A stretch of 6,675 nucleotides of DNA from Clostridiales bacterium (GTDB taxonomy: Bacteria > Bacillota > Clostridia > Lachnospirales > WQUN01): contig JAISZF010000293.1 of assembly GCA_031269415.1 (NCBI GenBank), forward strand, positions 1 through 6,675. The letters are read 5' to 3'. Every line of letters begins with the position of its first letter. Position 1 is the stretch's first letter. Made by a program: the position numbers and the translations under genes. Shown piece by piece: positions 1 to 5,408 of this stretch. Below the pieces are notes generated by a model. It saw only the letters and a list, made by a program, of their open reading frames with translations, was not told the DNA's origin and searched no databases.

Positions 1-77
1 TACGACAGCCCGCCGGCGACCGCCGCGCTGCCGGCGATAACCCCCACGCAGACTAAGGACAGGATGTATTTTTTCAT
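1..77 (-). CDS. N-terminus of an exported or membrane-anchored protein, function unknown (partial)
   Basis: Reading leftward from an ATG at 77, the frame stays open to the window edge (25 codons plus two bases). The visible peptide starts MKKYILSLVCVGVIAG and continues with a small-residue stretch ending AVAGG. This is a short positive N-terminus, then a hydrophobic core, then an Ala-x-Ala-like site: a Sec signal peptide or a single N-terminal membrane anchor. No lipobox cysteine follows. The start is supported by a near-perfect Shine-Dalgarno, AAAGGTG, at about 83-89 with 5 to 6 nt spacing. The gene is divergent from spoIIP and shares about 125 bp of upstream DNA with it. A sporulation role would be a guess from position only; the visible part does not identify a family. 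Confidence 0.7.
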   Translation of the reverse strand, partial: MKKYILSLVCVGVIAGSAAVAGGLS

Positions 78-144
78 TTTATCACCTTTATGTTGAGTTA
101 TACTTTTCTATTGTAATCATTGCCAGATTTATGATAAACCATTC

Positions 145-172
145 ATAGTACAGCCATTCTTACACATAAGTT
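145..172 (+). promoter_or_regulatory. Possible SigE-type promoter of spoIIP
   Basis: ATAGT at 145-149 and CATAAGTT at 165-172 are separated by 15 nt. They resemble the SigE consensus (ATATT-like -35, CATACAnT-like -10, 13-15 nt spacing). spoIIP in Bacillus is transcribed in the mother cell under SigE, so the match is expected biologically. Both boxes deviate from consensus and the region is AT-rich, so this is a weak call made by eye. Confidence 0.3.
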
Positions 173-202
173 TTACGGATGGAATTGCGGGTGAGGGATT
201 GT

Positions 203-1168
203 ATGCTGAAATCAAATAATCAACGATATTGGGCCGCCGGATTTTTTATAGCGGTAATCGCGGCCGCTCTTATCTTCGGCAGCCATAGCATATACAGAGA
301 GGAAGGGAATATAGCCGAAAACGACGGCATCCGAGCGTTTGAGGACGACGAGTCAAAACCGCTGGAAGCCCCGTTTTACCCGACCTTTGAAACGATTTCG
401 CGGATAATTACCATGGAGGATAAGCTGAAATACCTCTACACAATCGACGCGACCGCCTATGTGCGGCCTGAACAGTTGGATATACAGAGATTTCTGAGAA
501 TGAACCTGTCGGACGAACTCAGGGGAGGCGAACCGAGAATACTTATATTTCATACGCATTCAAGGGAAACGTTCATAGATTCCCGCGAAGGTGAGGATGA
601 GGACACAGTTATAGGTTTGGGGAACCTGCTGGCTAATATATTGGCTAACGAATATCATATATCCGTCATACACGATGTGGGCCGCTATGATATGGAGGAC
701 GGAAAGGAAAATCGGGACGGCAGTTACGAGCGGATGACGCGCGGGGTAAGCGAGATACTTCGGGAATATCCCACCGCAGAGATAACAGTCGACCTGCACC
801 GTGACGGCGTGCCGGATAATGTACGCTTGGTACAGGATATAAACGGCGTTCCGACCGCGAAGATGATGTTTTTTAACGGAGTGACCTGCCTGAACGACAA
901 CGGCAGCCCCAAGCCAATGCCGGAACTGCCCAACCCTTATCTGTATGAAAACCTGGCGCTGTCTTTGCAACTGCAATTGGCGGCGAACGAACTGTACCCC
1001 GGCCTTATGCGCCAGATTTATATAAAGCCGTATCGGTACAGCCTGTTTTTGAAACCTAAATCCATGCTGGTCGAGGTTGGCGCTAACACGAATACCGTGG
1101 CGGAAGCCAAGAACGCCATGCGTCCGCTGGCGCAGATATTGACTTCGGTTCTGCAAAGCAGTGATTGA
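203..1168 (+). CDS. spoIIP: Stage II sporulation protein P (SpoIIP), engulfment peptidoglycan amidase/endopeptidase
   Basis: SpoIIP is the membrane-anchored cell-wall hydrolase that, with SpoIID and SpoIIM, thins septal peptidoglycan and drives the mother-cell membrane around the forespore. The 321-residue product has a short N-terminal cytoplasmic tail, one transmembrane segment at about residues 11-25, a linker, and the SpoIIP catalytic domain from about residue 110. Family motifs visible are ILIFHTHSRETF (His117, His119, Glu122), VDLHRDG (Asp197, His199, Asp201), AKMMFFNG at about 219-226, and MLVEVGANTNT (Glu291) near the C-terminus. These match the metal-dependent amidase active-site signature. 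I prefer the ATG at 203 to the in-frame ATG at 179 because GGGTGAGGG ends 5 nt before it, while 179 has no convincing ribosome site. At 321 residues it is shorter than the roughly 400-residue Bacillus protein, mainly in the N-terminal linker. A strong hairpin terminator follows directly. spoIID and spoIIM are not in view. Confidence 0.95.
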   Translation: MLKSNNQRYWAAGFFIAVIAAALIFGSHSIYREEGNIAENDGIRAFEDDESKPLEAPFYPTFETISRIITMEDKLKYLYTIDATAYVRPEQLDIQRFLRMNLSDELRGGEPRILIFHTHSRETFIDSREGEDEDTVIGLGNLLANILANEYHISVIHDVGRYDMEDGKENRDGSYERMTRGVSEILREYPTAEITVDLHRDGVPDNVRLVQDINGVPTAKMMFFNGVTCLNDNGSPKPMPELPNPYLYENLALSLQLQLAANELYPGLMRQIYIKPYRYSLFLKPKSMLVEVGANTNTVAEAKNAMRPLAQILTSVLQSSD

Positions 1169-1208
1169 AAAACTCCGGCGAGGCTTATATGGGCTCCGCC
1201 GGAGTTTT
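1169..1208 (+). terminator. Intrinsic terminator after spoIIP, potentially bidirectional
   Basis: AAAACTCCGGCG (1169-1180) and CGCCGGAGTTTT (1197-1208) form a perfect 12-bp inverted repeat around a 16-nt loop. It starts at the base after the spoIIP stop codon. The arm ends in four T on the plus strand, and the A-rich other arm gives a T run on the minus strand, so it could also stop transcription arriving from the ppdK side. Confidence 0.88.
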
Positions 1209-1405
1209 CGATATGTCATTCGCTGAAAAATATTGCGCCCGCCGTTCGTTTCGGTGTTGAATGACTCGCATAGTTTTACGTCTGGCAAGACTTTAGCTTT
1301 GCACAACTGCCGCACCGTGTCAAGGAGCTTCTTCGGGTTCAAGTGGTCTATTGTCAATGTGTTAGAGAAAAACACCCAAAATCCAGTGAGAACGCGGGCA
1401 TATAC
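1209..1405. other. Intergenic stretch between two convergent terminators, with a possible coding relic on the minus strand
   Basis: About 200 bp lies between the spoIIP and ppdK terminators and holds no gene I can name. On the minus strand a frame running from 1375 toward 1226 has no stop and reads like protein, including HLNPKKLLDTVRQLCKAK and LPDVKLCESFNTET. A hand count over the 35 codons at 1339-1235 gives about 70% G/C at third positions and under 40% at second positions, a coding-like bias. Removing one T from the five-T run at 1226-1230 would bring the frame to a TGA at 1216-1218, immediately before the shared hairpin. This could be a small decayed gene, an unrecognised short gene or coincidence. 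I saw no clear ribosome site or promoter. Confidence 0.3.
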
Positions 1406-1451
1406 AAAACCCCCGGAAAATCCCGCTCGCGCGGACTTCTCCGGAGGTTTT
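1406..1451 (-). terminator. Intrinsic terminator after ppdK
   Basis: Read on the minus strand, AAAACCTCCGGA (1451-1440) pairs with TCCGGGGGTTTT (1417-1406). All 12 positions pair if one T-G wobble is allowed. The loop holds a smaller CCGC/GCGG hairpin, and the structure ends in a T run. It begins 3 nt after the ppdK stop codon at 1455-1457. It is the first terminator seen downstream of the rplJ leader, so it likely ends the rplJ-rplL-ppdK transcript. Confidence 0.82.
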
Positions 1452-1454
1452 ATC

Positions 1455-4094
1455 TCAGTCTTCTTTAAGCTGTTTCAACGCCGACTGCGCGGCGGCCAAT
1501 CTGGCTATCGGCACGCGGAACGGCGAACAGGATACATAACTTAATCCAATCCTATGACAGAATTCTATGGACGAGGGATCGCCGCCATGCTCGCCGCAGA
1601 TGCCCAGCTTGATGTTCGGGCGGGTCTGTCTGCCCTTCTCAACGGCAATCTTCATCAGCTCGCCTACGCCGACCTGATCCAGTTTGGCTGTCGGATCGCC
1701 CTCGTAGATATTCTTGTCAATATAATCCTTAAGGATACGACCGGCGTCGTCACGGGACAGACCGTAGGTCATCTGCGTCAGGTCGTTGGTACCGAACGAG
1801 AAGAACTCGGCGTCTTTGGCGATTTGATCGGCGGTCAAAGCGGCGCGGGGGATCTCTATCATGGTGCCGACGTGGTATTTCAGCGTCACACCCGCTTTCT
1901 CGAAGGTATCCTTGGCCGTGTTGTCGATAATCTCTTTGACATAGCGCAGTTCTTTGATTTCACCGACCAACGGTATCATTATCTCAGGAGTAATATCGTA
2001 ACCCTTATCCCGTTTAACCTCAATAGCCGCCTCCAGGATAGCGCGTGTCTGCATAACGGCAATCTCAGGATAGCTGACAGCCAAGCGGCAGCCGCGATGG
2101 CCCATCATCGGGTTAAGCTCGTGCAGGGCGCGGGCTTTTATCTTTAATTCCTCAACGGACTTGCCCATATCCTTGGCAAGAACCTCAAATTCGGCGTCCG
2201 TATTGGGCAGGAACTCATGCAGCGGCGGATCCAGCAGACGTATGGTTACCGGCTTGTCTTCCATAGCCTCGTAAATTCCCACAAAATCGGCTTTTTGGAA
2301 CGGAAGCAGATCGTTAAGCGCGGCTTCACGTTCTTCAACTGTATCTGAGAGGATCATTTTGCGCATCTTGGGGATACGATCTTCTTCAAAGAACATATGC
2401 TCGGTACGGGTTAAGCCAATGCCTTCGGCGCCTAATTCAACGGCGTTTCTCGCGTCCTTGGGGGTGTCGGCGTTGGTGCGGATCTTCAATGTGCGGACTT
2501 TATCAGACCAGCTCATGAACAGACCGAAGTTGCCGGCGATCTCAGCTTTAACGGTTGGGATGTCCTCTCCGTAGATCTGACCGGTGCTGCCGTCCAGGGA
2601 GATATAGTCGCCTTCCTTGAATGTCTTTCCGCCCAATTCAAAGGACTTTTCGTGTTCGTTCATCTTAATGGACTCGCAGCCGGACACGCAGCAACGGCCC
2701 ATACCGCGCGCCACAACAGCGGCGTGGGATGTCATGCCGCCGCGCACAGTTAAAATACCCTGCGCGACATTCATGCCCACAATATCCTCGGGGGAGGTTT
2801 CAAGACGCACCAGAAGAACGCGTTCACCCGCGGCGGCCTGCTCCTCGGCGGCCTCGGCGGTAAACACGACCTTGCCGGCGGCCGCGCCGGGGGAAGCCGG
2901 AAGTCCCTTGCCTATTGACTTGGCAGCTTTAATAGCCTTCGGATCGAACATCGGGTGAAGCAGTTGATCTAATTGACGCGGATCGACCTTTGTCAGCGCC
3001 TCTTGCTCGGTGATCAAGCCCTCGTTAACCATATCGACGGCAATCTTAAGGGCGGCGTGCGCGGTGCGCTTGGCGTTGCGGGTCTGGAGGAAATAGAGCG
3101 TGCCGTTTTCGATGGTGATCTCCATATCCTGGGCGTCTTTATAATGCTCTTCCAATTTTTTGGCGTATTTTACAAACTCGTCATAGATACCGGGCAGCGC
3201 GGACTCGTTCTTGAGTTCGGCGAACGGCTTGGGGGTGCGGATACCCGCCACAACATCCTCGCCCTGCGCGTTAACCATGTACTCGCCGTAGATCTCGTTC
3301 TCGCCGGTAGCCACGTTACGCGAGAATACAACGCCAGTGCCGGAGGTATCGCCCTTGTTGCCGAACACCATGGTCTGAACGTTAACGGCTGTGCCCCAGT
3401 CATATGGGATGTCGTTCATGCGCCTGTAGGCGAAAGCACGGGGGTTGTCCCATGAACGGAATACGGCGCTGATGGCTTCGTAGAGCTGCTCCTTGGCGTC
3501 GGACGGGAAATCCGAGCCCTGGTCTTCTTTATAGATTTGTTTGAATATGCCCACGATCTCTTTAAAATCGTCAGCCGACAGATCGATATCCTGTTTAACG
3601 CCGCGTTTTTCCTTGTATTCATCCAAAACGCGCTCGAACTTGCTCTTAGCCACGCCGATAACCACGTCGGAGAACATCATGATAAAACGGCGGTACGAAT
3701 CGTAGACAAACTTAGGGTTGCCGGTGCCGGCGGCCAGGCCGGACGCGGCTTCATCATTAAGCCCCAGATTGAGTACGGTATCCATCATGCCCGGCATGGA
3801 GGCTCTGGCGCCCGAACGCACGGAAACCAAGAGCGGATCCTTGATGTCGCCGAATTTCTTATTATTGACCCGTTCCAACTCGACAATGGCATTGTCGATC
3901 TGATCCTTGATTTCCTGTGACAGAACCTTGCCGGTGCTGTTGTACAGCGCGCATGCTTCAGTCGTGACAATGAAACCGTCAGGTATACGCAGGCCGAGAT
4001 TTTTCATTTCGGCCAGGTTGGCGCCTTTGCCGCCCAGCAGGTTGCGCATGGACGCGTCGCCCTCGGAAAATTTGTACACATATTTCTTGCCCAA
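1455..4094 (-). CDS. ppdK: Pyruvate, phosphate dikinase (PPDK)
   Basis: This cytoplasmic enzyme interconverts ATP + pyruvate + phosphate and AMP + PEP + PPi. Many anaerobes use it in place of, or alongside, pyruvate kinase. The 879-residue length is normal for bacterial PPDK. The N-terminal ATP-grasp domain (about 1-340) shows GGKGANLAEM, SVRSGARASMPGMMDT and YFLQTR with Arg339. The central swivelling domain carries RGGMTSHAAVVARGMG with the phospho-carrier His457, preceded by Thr455. The C-terminal PEP/pyruvate barrel (about 530-879) has Arg563, Arg619, EIPR (Glu747), GTNDLTQ (Asn770, Asp771) and GICGEHGGDP with the acid/base Cys833. One oddity is GLTRTEHMFF, where the family usually has GLCRTEHMFF (Thr562 replaces Cys). 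The start codon is TTG (4094-4092), supported by GAGGAGGAG 5 nt upstream and by alignment of GKKYVYKF with the family N-terminus. The gene lies 36 nt behind rplL with no terminator in the gap, so co-transcription with rplJL is likely. No PPDK regulatory-protein gene is visible. Confidence 0.97.
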   Translation of the reverse strand: MGKKYVYKFSEGDASMRNLLGGKGANLAEMKNLGLRIPDGFIVTTEACALYNSTGKVLSQEIKDQIDNAIVELERVNNKKFGDIKDPLLVSVRSGARASMPGMMDTVLNLGLNDEAASGLAAGTGNPKFVYDSYRRFIMMFSDVVIGVAKSKFERVLDEYKEKRGVKQDIDLSADDFKEIVGIFKQIYKEDQGSDFPSDAKEQLYEAISAVFRSWDNPRAFAYRRMNDIPYDWGTAVNVQTMVFGNKGDTSGTGVVFSRNVATGENEIYGEYMVNAQGEDVVAGIRTPKPFAELKNESALPGIYDEFVKYAKKLEEHYKDAQDMEITIENGTLYFLQTRNAKRTAHAALKIAVDMVNEGLITEQEALTKVDPRQLDQLLHPMFDPKAIKAAKSIGKGLPASPGAAAGKVVFTAEAAEEQAAAGERVLLVRLETSPEDIVGMNVAQGILTVRGGMTSHAAVVARGMGRCCVSGCESIKMNEHEKSFELGGKTFKEGDYISLDGSTGQIYGEDIPTVKAEIAGNFGLFMSWSDKVRTLKIRTNADTPKDARNAVELGAEGIGLTRTEHMFFEEDRIPKMRKMILSDTVEEREAALNDLLPFQKADFVGIYEAMEDKPVTIRLLDPPLHEFLPNTDAEFEVLAKDMGKSVEELKIKARALHELNPMMGHRGCRLAVSYPEIAVMQTRAILEAAIEVKRDKGYDITPEIMIPLVGEIKELRYVKEIIDNTAKDTFEKAGVTLKYHVGTMIEIPRAALTADQIAKDAEFFSFGTNDLTQMTYGLSRDDAGRILKDYIDKNIYEGDPTAKLDQVGVGELMKIAVEKGRQTRPNIKLGICGEHGGDPSSIEFCHRIGLSYVSCSPFRVPIARLAAAQSALKQLKED

Positions 4095-4099
4095 GTTAA

Positions 4100-4108
4100 C
4101 TCCTCCTC
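4100..4108 (-). promoter_or_regulatory. Strong ribosome binding site paired with a TTG start (ppdK)
   Basis: GAGGAGGAG on the minus strand, followed by TTAAC and then TTG. No ATG or GTG in the right frame lies nearby that would keep the conserved PPDK N-terminus, so this site decides the start. A near-ideal Shine-Dalgarno may offset the weaker initiation codon. Confidence 0.8.
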
Positions 4109-4130
4109 ACTCACTTTTGAAAGACACAAA

Positions 4131-4502
4131 CTATTTAAGTGTAACAGTCGCTCCCACGTCAGTCAATTTTTTCTTGATATTCTCCGCGTCGTCTTTCTGC
4201 GCCTGTTCCTTGACTATCTTCGGAGCGCCGTCAACCAGATCCTTTGCTTCTTTCAGACCCAAGCCGGTAATTTCGCGGACGACCTTGATAACCTTAATCT
4301 TTTCGGAACCAATGGCGGTAAGTTCCACGTCAAACTCGGTCTTTTCCTCAACCACTTCGGCTGGGCCGGCCGGACCGGCGGCTACCGCGGCCGCGGCGGA
4401 TACTCCGAATACCTCTTCAGATTTCTTAACAAGGTCATTCAACTCCAGAACGGTTAATTCCTTTATGGCGTCAATGATCTCCTTGATTGACAATTTAGCC
4501 AT
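4131..4502 (-). CDS. rplL: 50S ribosomal protein L7/L12
   Basis: L7/L12 forms the multimeric ribosomal stalk that recruits and activates translation GTPases such as EF-Tu and EF-G; it binds the ribosome through L10. The 123-residue protein has the standard layout. The N-terminal dimerisation helices (about 1-33) contain IKELTVLELNDLVKKSEEVF. An Ala/Pro/Gly-rich hinge follows (about 34-52). The C-terminal domain (about 53-123) carries EFDVELTAIGSEKIKVIKVV, GLGLKEAKDLVDGAP and the ending GATVTLK. The length is typical and nothing is missing. The ATG is preceded by GGAGG at 4511-4515 with 8 nt spacing. It lies 47 nt downstream of rplJ and 36 nt upstream of ppdK. The usual downstream neighbour, rpoB, is absent. 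Confidence 0.98.
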   Translation of the reverse strand: MAKLSIKEIIDAIKELTVLELNDLVKKSEEVFGVSAAAAVAAGPAGPAEVVEEKTEFDVELTAIGSEKIKVIKVVREITGLGLKEAKDLVDGAPKIVKEQAQKDDAENIKKKLTDVGATVTLK

Positions 4503-4549
4503 GTATTATACCTCCAAATAAGATGATAGTTTGTTCTGTGACGCTTACG

Positions 4550-5065
4550 CTAAGCCTCGGCGGGAGTTTCAGCCGGCCCGCCGCCCTTGCTTTCGGATAC
4601 TGCGCTGACCAGCCGCGCGAACGCGGCCATAGGCGACTTGAACGAGCCGAGCAGTTTTGCGAGCAGCTCTTCCTTGGGCGGAATCTCGGCCACTGCCTTT
4701 ATGCCGTCCGCGTCGTACAGGATACTGTCCACTACGCCGGCCTTGAACTCCAGTTTGGGCATTGCTTTCAACTGCTTGCTGATTAAACTGGCCGCGGCTG
4801 TTGGATCGCCGTAAGAAAAAGCCGCCGCTGTCGGCCCGGCCAAGTATTGGGTAAGGCCGGAGAAAGCCGTGTCTTTAACGGCAAAATCCATCAGTGAGTT
4901 TTTGTAGACCTTATAGTCAACGCCGGCCTCGCGCAGTATTTTGCGCAGCGCGGTATCCTGCGCCACAGTAAGGCCGCGTGCGTCCACCAGCACTACCGAC
5001 TTGGACTTGTCAAGCTTTTCCTTAATCTCTTTGACGATCAATTGCTTCGTTTCGATTTTTGGCAT
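4550..5065 (-). CDS. rplJ: 50S ribosomal protein L10
   Basis: L10 anchors the L7/L12 dimers to 23S rRNA at the stalk base; the L10-L12 complex is also the autogenous repressor of its own operon. The 171-residue product shows the family pattern: an N-terminal rRNA-binding domain with KIETKQLIVKEIKEKL, SVVLVDARGLTVAQ, LRKILREAGVDYKVYKNSLM and LAGPTAAAFSYGDPTAAA, then the C-terminal helix region (LAKLLGSFKSPMAAFARL) that binds L12 dimers. The Gly/Pro/Ala-rich tail is unremarkable. GAGGTG lies 5 nt before the ATG. The gene is first in its unit, with a promoter and an attenuator leader directly upstream. The usual upstream genes rplK and rplA are not there; a BrxD-like ATPase gene takes their place. 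Confidence 0.98.
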   Translation of the reverse strand: MPKIETKQLIVKEIKEKLDKSKSVVLVDARGLTVAQDTALRKILREAGVDYKVYKNSLMDFAVKDTAFSGLTQYLAGPTAAAFSYGDPTAAASLISKQLKAMPKLEFKAGVVDSILYDADGIKAVAEIPPKEELLAKLLGSFKSPMAAFARLVSAVSESKGGGPAETPAEA

Positions 5066-5223
5066 GTTTTCACCTCGCTTTCAGCCGTTTTAACCGGTCG
5101 GACACCAAAACGCGAAAAAACCCGTCGGCAGACGGGTGGAATAAGCGCGCGAAAACGCGGGGAATTCCGCCTCGGCTGGGTTTACGCGATTTACGCACCG
5201 GCTGTCTACGGCAGTTTTATATC
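5066..5223 (-). ncRNA. Ribosomal protein L10 leader (autoregulatory 5' leader of rplJL)
   Basis: About 158 nt separates the predicted transcription start (near 5223) from the rplJ ATG. The minus strand carries the hallmark sequence of the Firmicutes L10 leader: CTGCCGTAGACAGCCGG (5214-5198), then a small hairpin GCG-TAAAT-CGC (5196-5186), a TAAA bulge, and CCCAGCCGAGGCGG (5180-5167). GG/CC and GCC/GGC pairs would close the L10-binding fold with an internal bulged motif. Downstream are a CGCG-TTTT-CGCG mini-hairpin (5159-5148) and an intrinsic terminator. By established knowledge of Bacillus rplJL, binding of L10 with L12 to this leader promotes premature termination, matching stalk-protein supply to ribosome assembly. 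Recognition is by conserved sequence and position; I have not run a covariance model. Confidence 0.88.
5115..5137 (-). terminator. Attenuator terminator inside the rplJ leader
   Basis: On the minus strand ACCCGTC (5137-5131, including the flanking A) and GACGGGT (5126-5120) form a 7-bp stem with a TGCC loop, followed by a run of T to 5115. This is a textbook intrinsic terminator lying 50 nt before the rplJ ATG, so it must be conditional for the operon to be expressed. Its 3' arm can alternatively pair with CGCGTAAACCC (5188-5178) in the L10-binding region, giving a candidate antiterminator. Confidence 0.87.
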
Positions 5224-5229
5224 GTTTTT

Positions 5230-5257
5230 ATTATAAAGCGGAAAATTCAGTTGTCAA
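5230..5257 (-). promoter_or_regulatory. Consensus SigA promoter of the rplJ-rplL-ppdK unit
   Basis: On the minus strand TTGACA (5257-5252) and TATAAT (5235-5230) match the housekeeping consensus exactly, with a 16-bp spacer (one below the optimum of 17). The sequence upstream of the -35 box is strongly A/T-rich and could act as an UP element. This is the strength expected for ribosomal protein genes. The start site should fall near 5223. Confidence 0.9.
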
Positions 5258-5370
5258 GGAAAATATTTGTGTTGTTATTAACTTATGATAATTTCAGTGT
5301 AGCAATAATTAGAGAGAAAGGGATAAAAATCAGCTATACTTTTGTGTTGTATCGAAAGGAGTAATGACGA
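5258..5370. other. AT-rich spacer upstream of the rplJ promoter
   Basis: About 110 bp, clearly richer in A/T than the flanking genes, separates the terminator of the ATPase gene from the rplJ promoter. I see no gene here. The part adjoining the -35 box may be an UP element. A plus-strand micro-ORF of 8 codons with a GGAG-like site starts at 5364, but it runs into the terminator stem and has no downstream gene, so I do not annotate it. Confidence 0.5.
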
Positions 5371-5401
5371 AACCGCCCCTCCGGCGATAAGAGGGGCGGT
5401 T
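5371..5401 (-). terminator. Intrinsic terminator after the BrxD-like ATPase gene
   Basis: AACCGCCCCTC (5371-5381) and GAGGGGCGGTT (5391-5401) are a perfect 11-bp GC-rich inverted repeat around a 9-nt loop. It starts 7 nt after the ATPase stop codon (5409-5411). The trailing T run on the minus strand is short and interrupted (TTTCGTC), so the T tract is weak although the stem is very stable. It separates the ATPase operon from the ribosomal one. Confidence 0.78.
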
Positions 5402-5408
5402 GTTCAGT

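Noticed and set aside
110..115. TACAAT as a -10 box for the divergent left-hand gene
   Set aside because: The -35 at 17 bp spacing (TTTATC) matches only three of six consensus bases; the region is AT-rich enough for this to be chance.
560..1375. Long minus-strand open frame (271 codons) antisense to spoIIP
   Set aside because: Most of it overlaps the clearly real spoIIP in antisense and passes through the terminator. Only the first part (1375 to about 1226), outside spoIIP, looks at all coding-like, and it is reported separately.
1554..2147. Plus-strand open frames inside ppdK, including this 197-codon one and others up to 3920
   Set aside because: They are antisense shadows of a well-conserved full-length PPDK; their peptides match no family and they lack convincing ribosome sites.
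4503..4510. TATAAT-like sequence just upstream of rplL, as a possible internal promoter
   Set aside because: It lies between the Shine-Dalgarno site and the ATG, so a transcript starting downstream of it would lack the rplL ribosome site.
3907..4521. Plus-strand open frame of 204 codons across rplL and the start of ppdK
   Set aside because: It is antisense to two certain genes and low-complexity (Ser/Ala-rich from the reverse of the L7/L12 hinge).
5042..5364. Plus-strand open frames across the L10 leader and promoter
   Set aside because: The region is explained by the leader, attenuator and promoter on the minus strand; the peptides are basic and low in structure, as expected from non-coding DNA.
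5364..5390. Eight-codon plus-strand ORF (MTKPPLRR) with a GGAG site, ending inside the terminator hairpin, resembling a leader peptide
   Set aside because: The ribosome-site spacing is too short, there is no clear plus-strand promoter and no plus-strand gene downstream for it to regulate.
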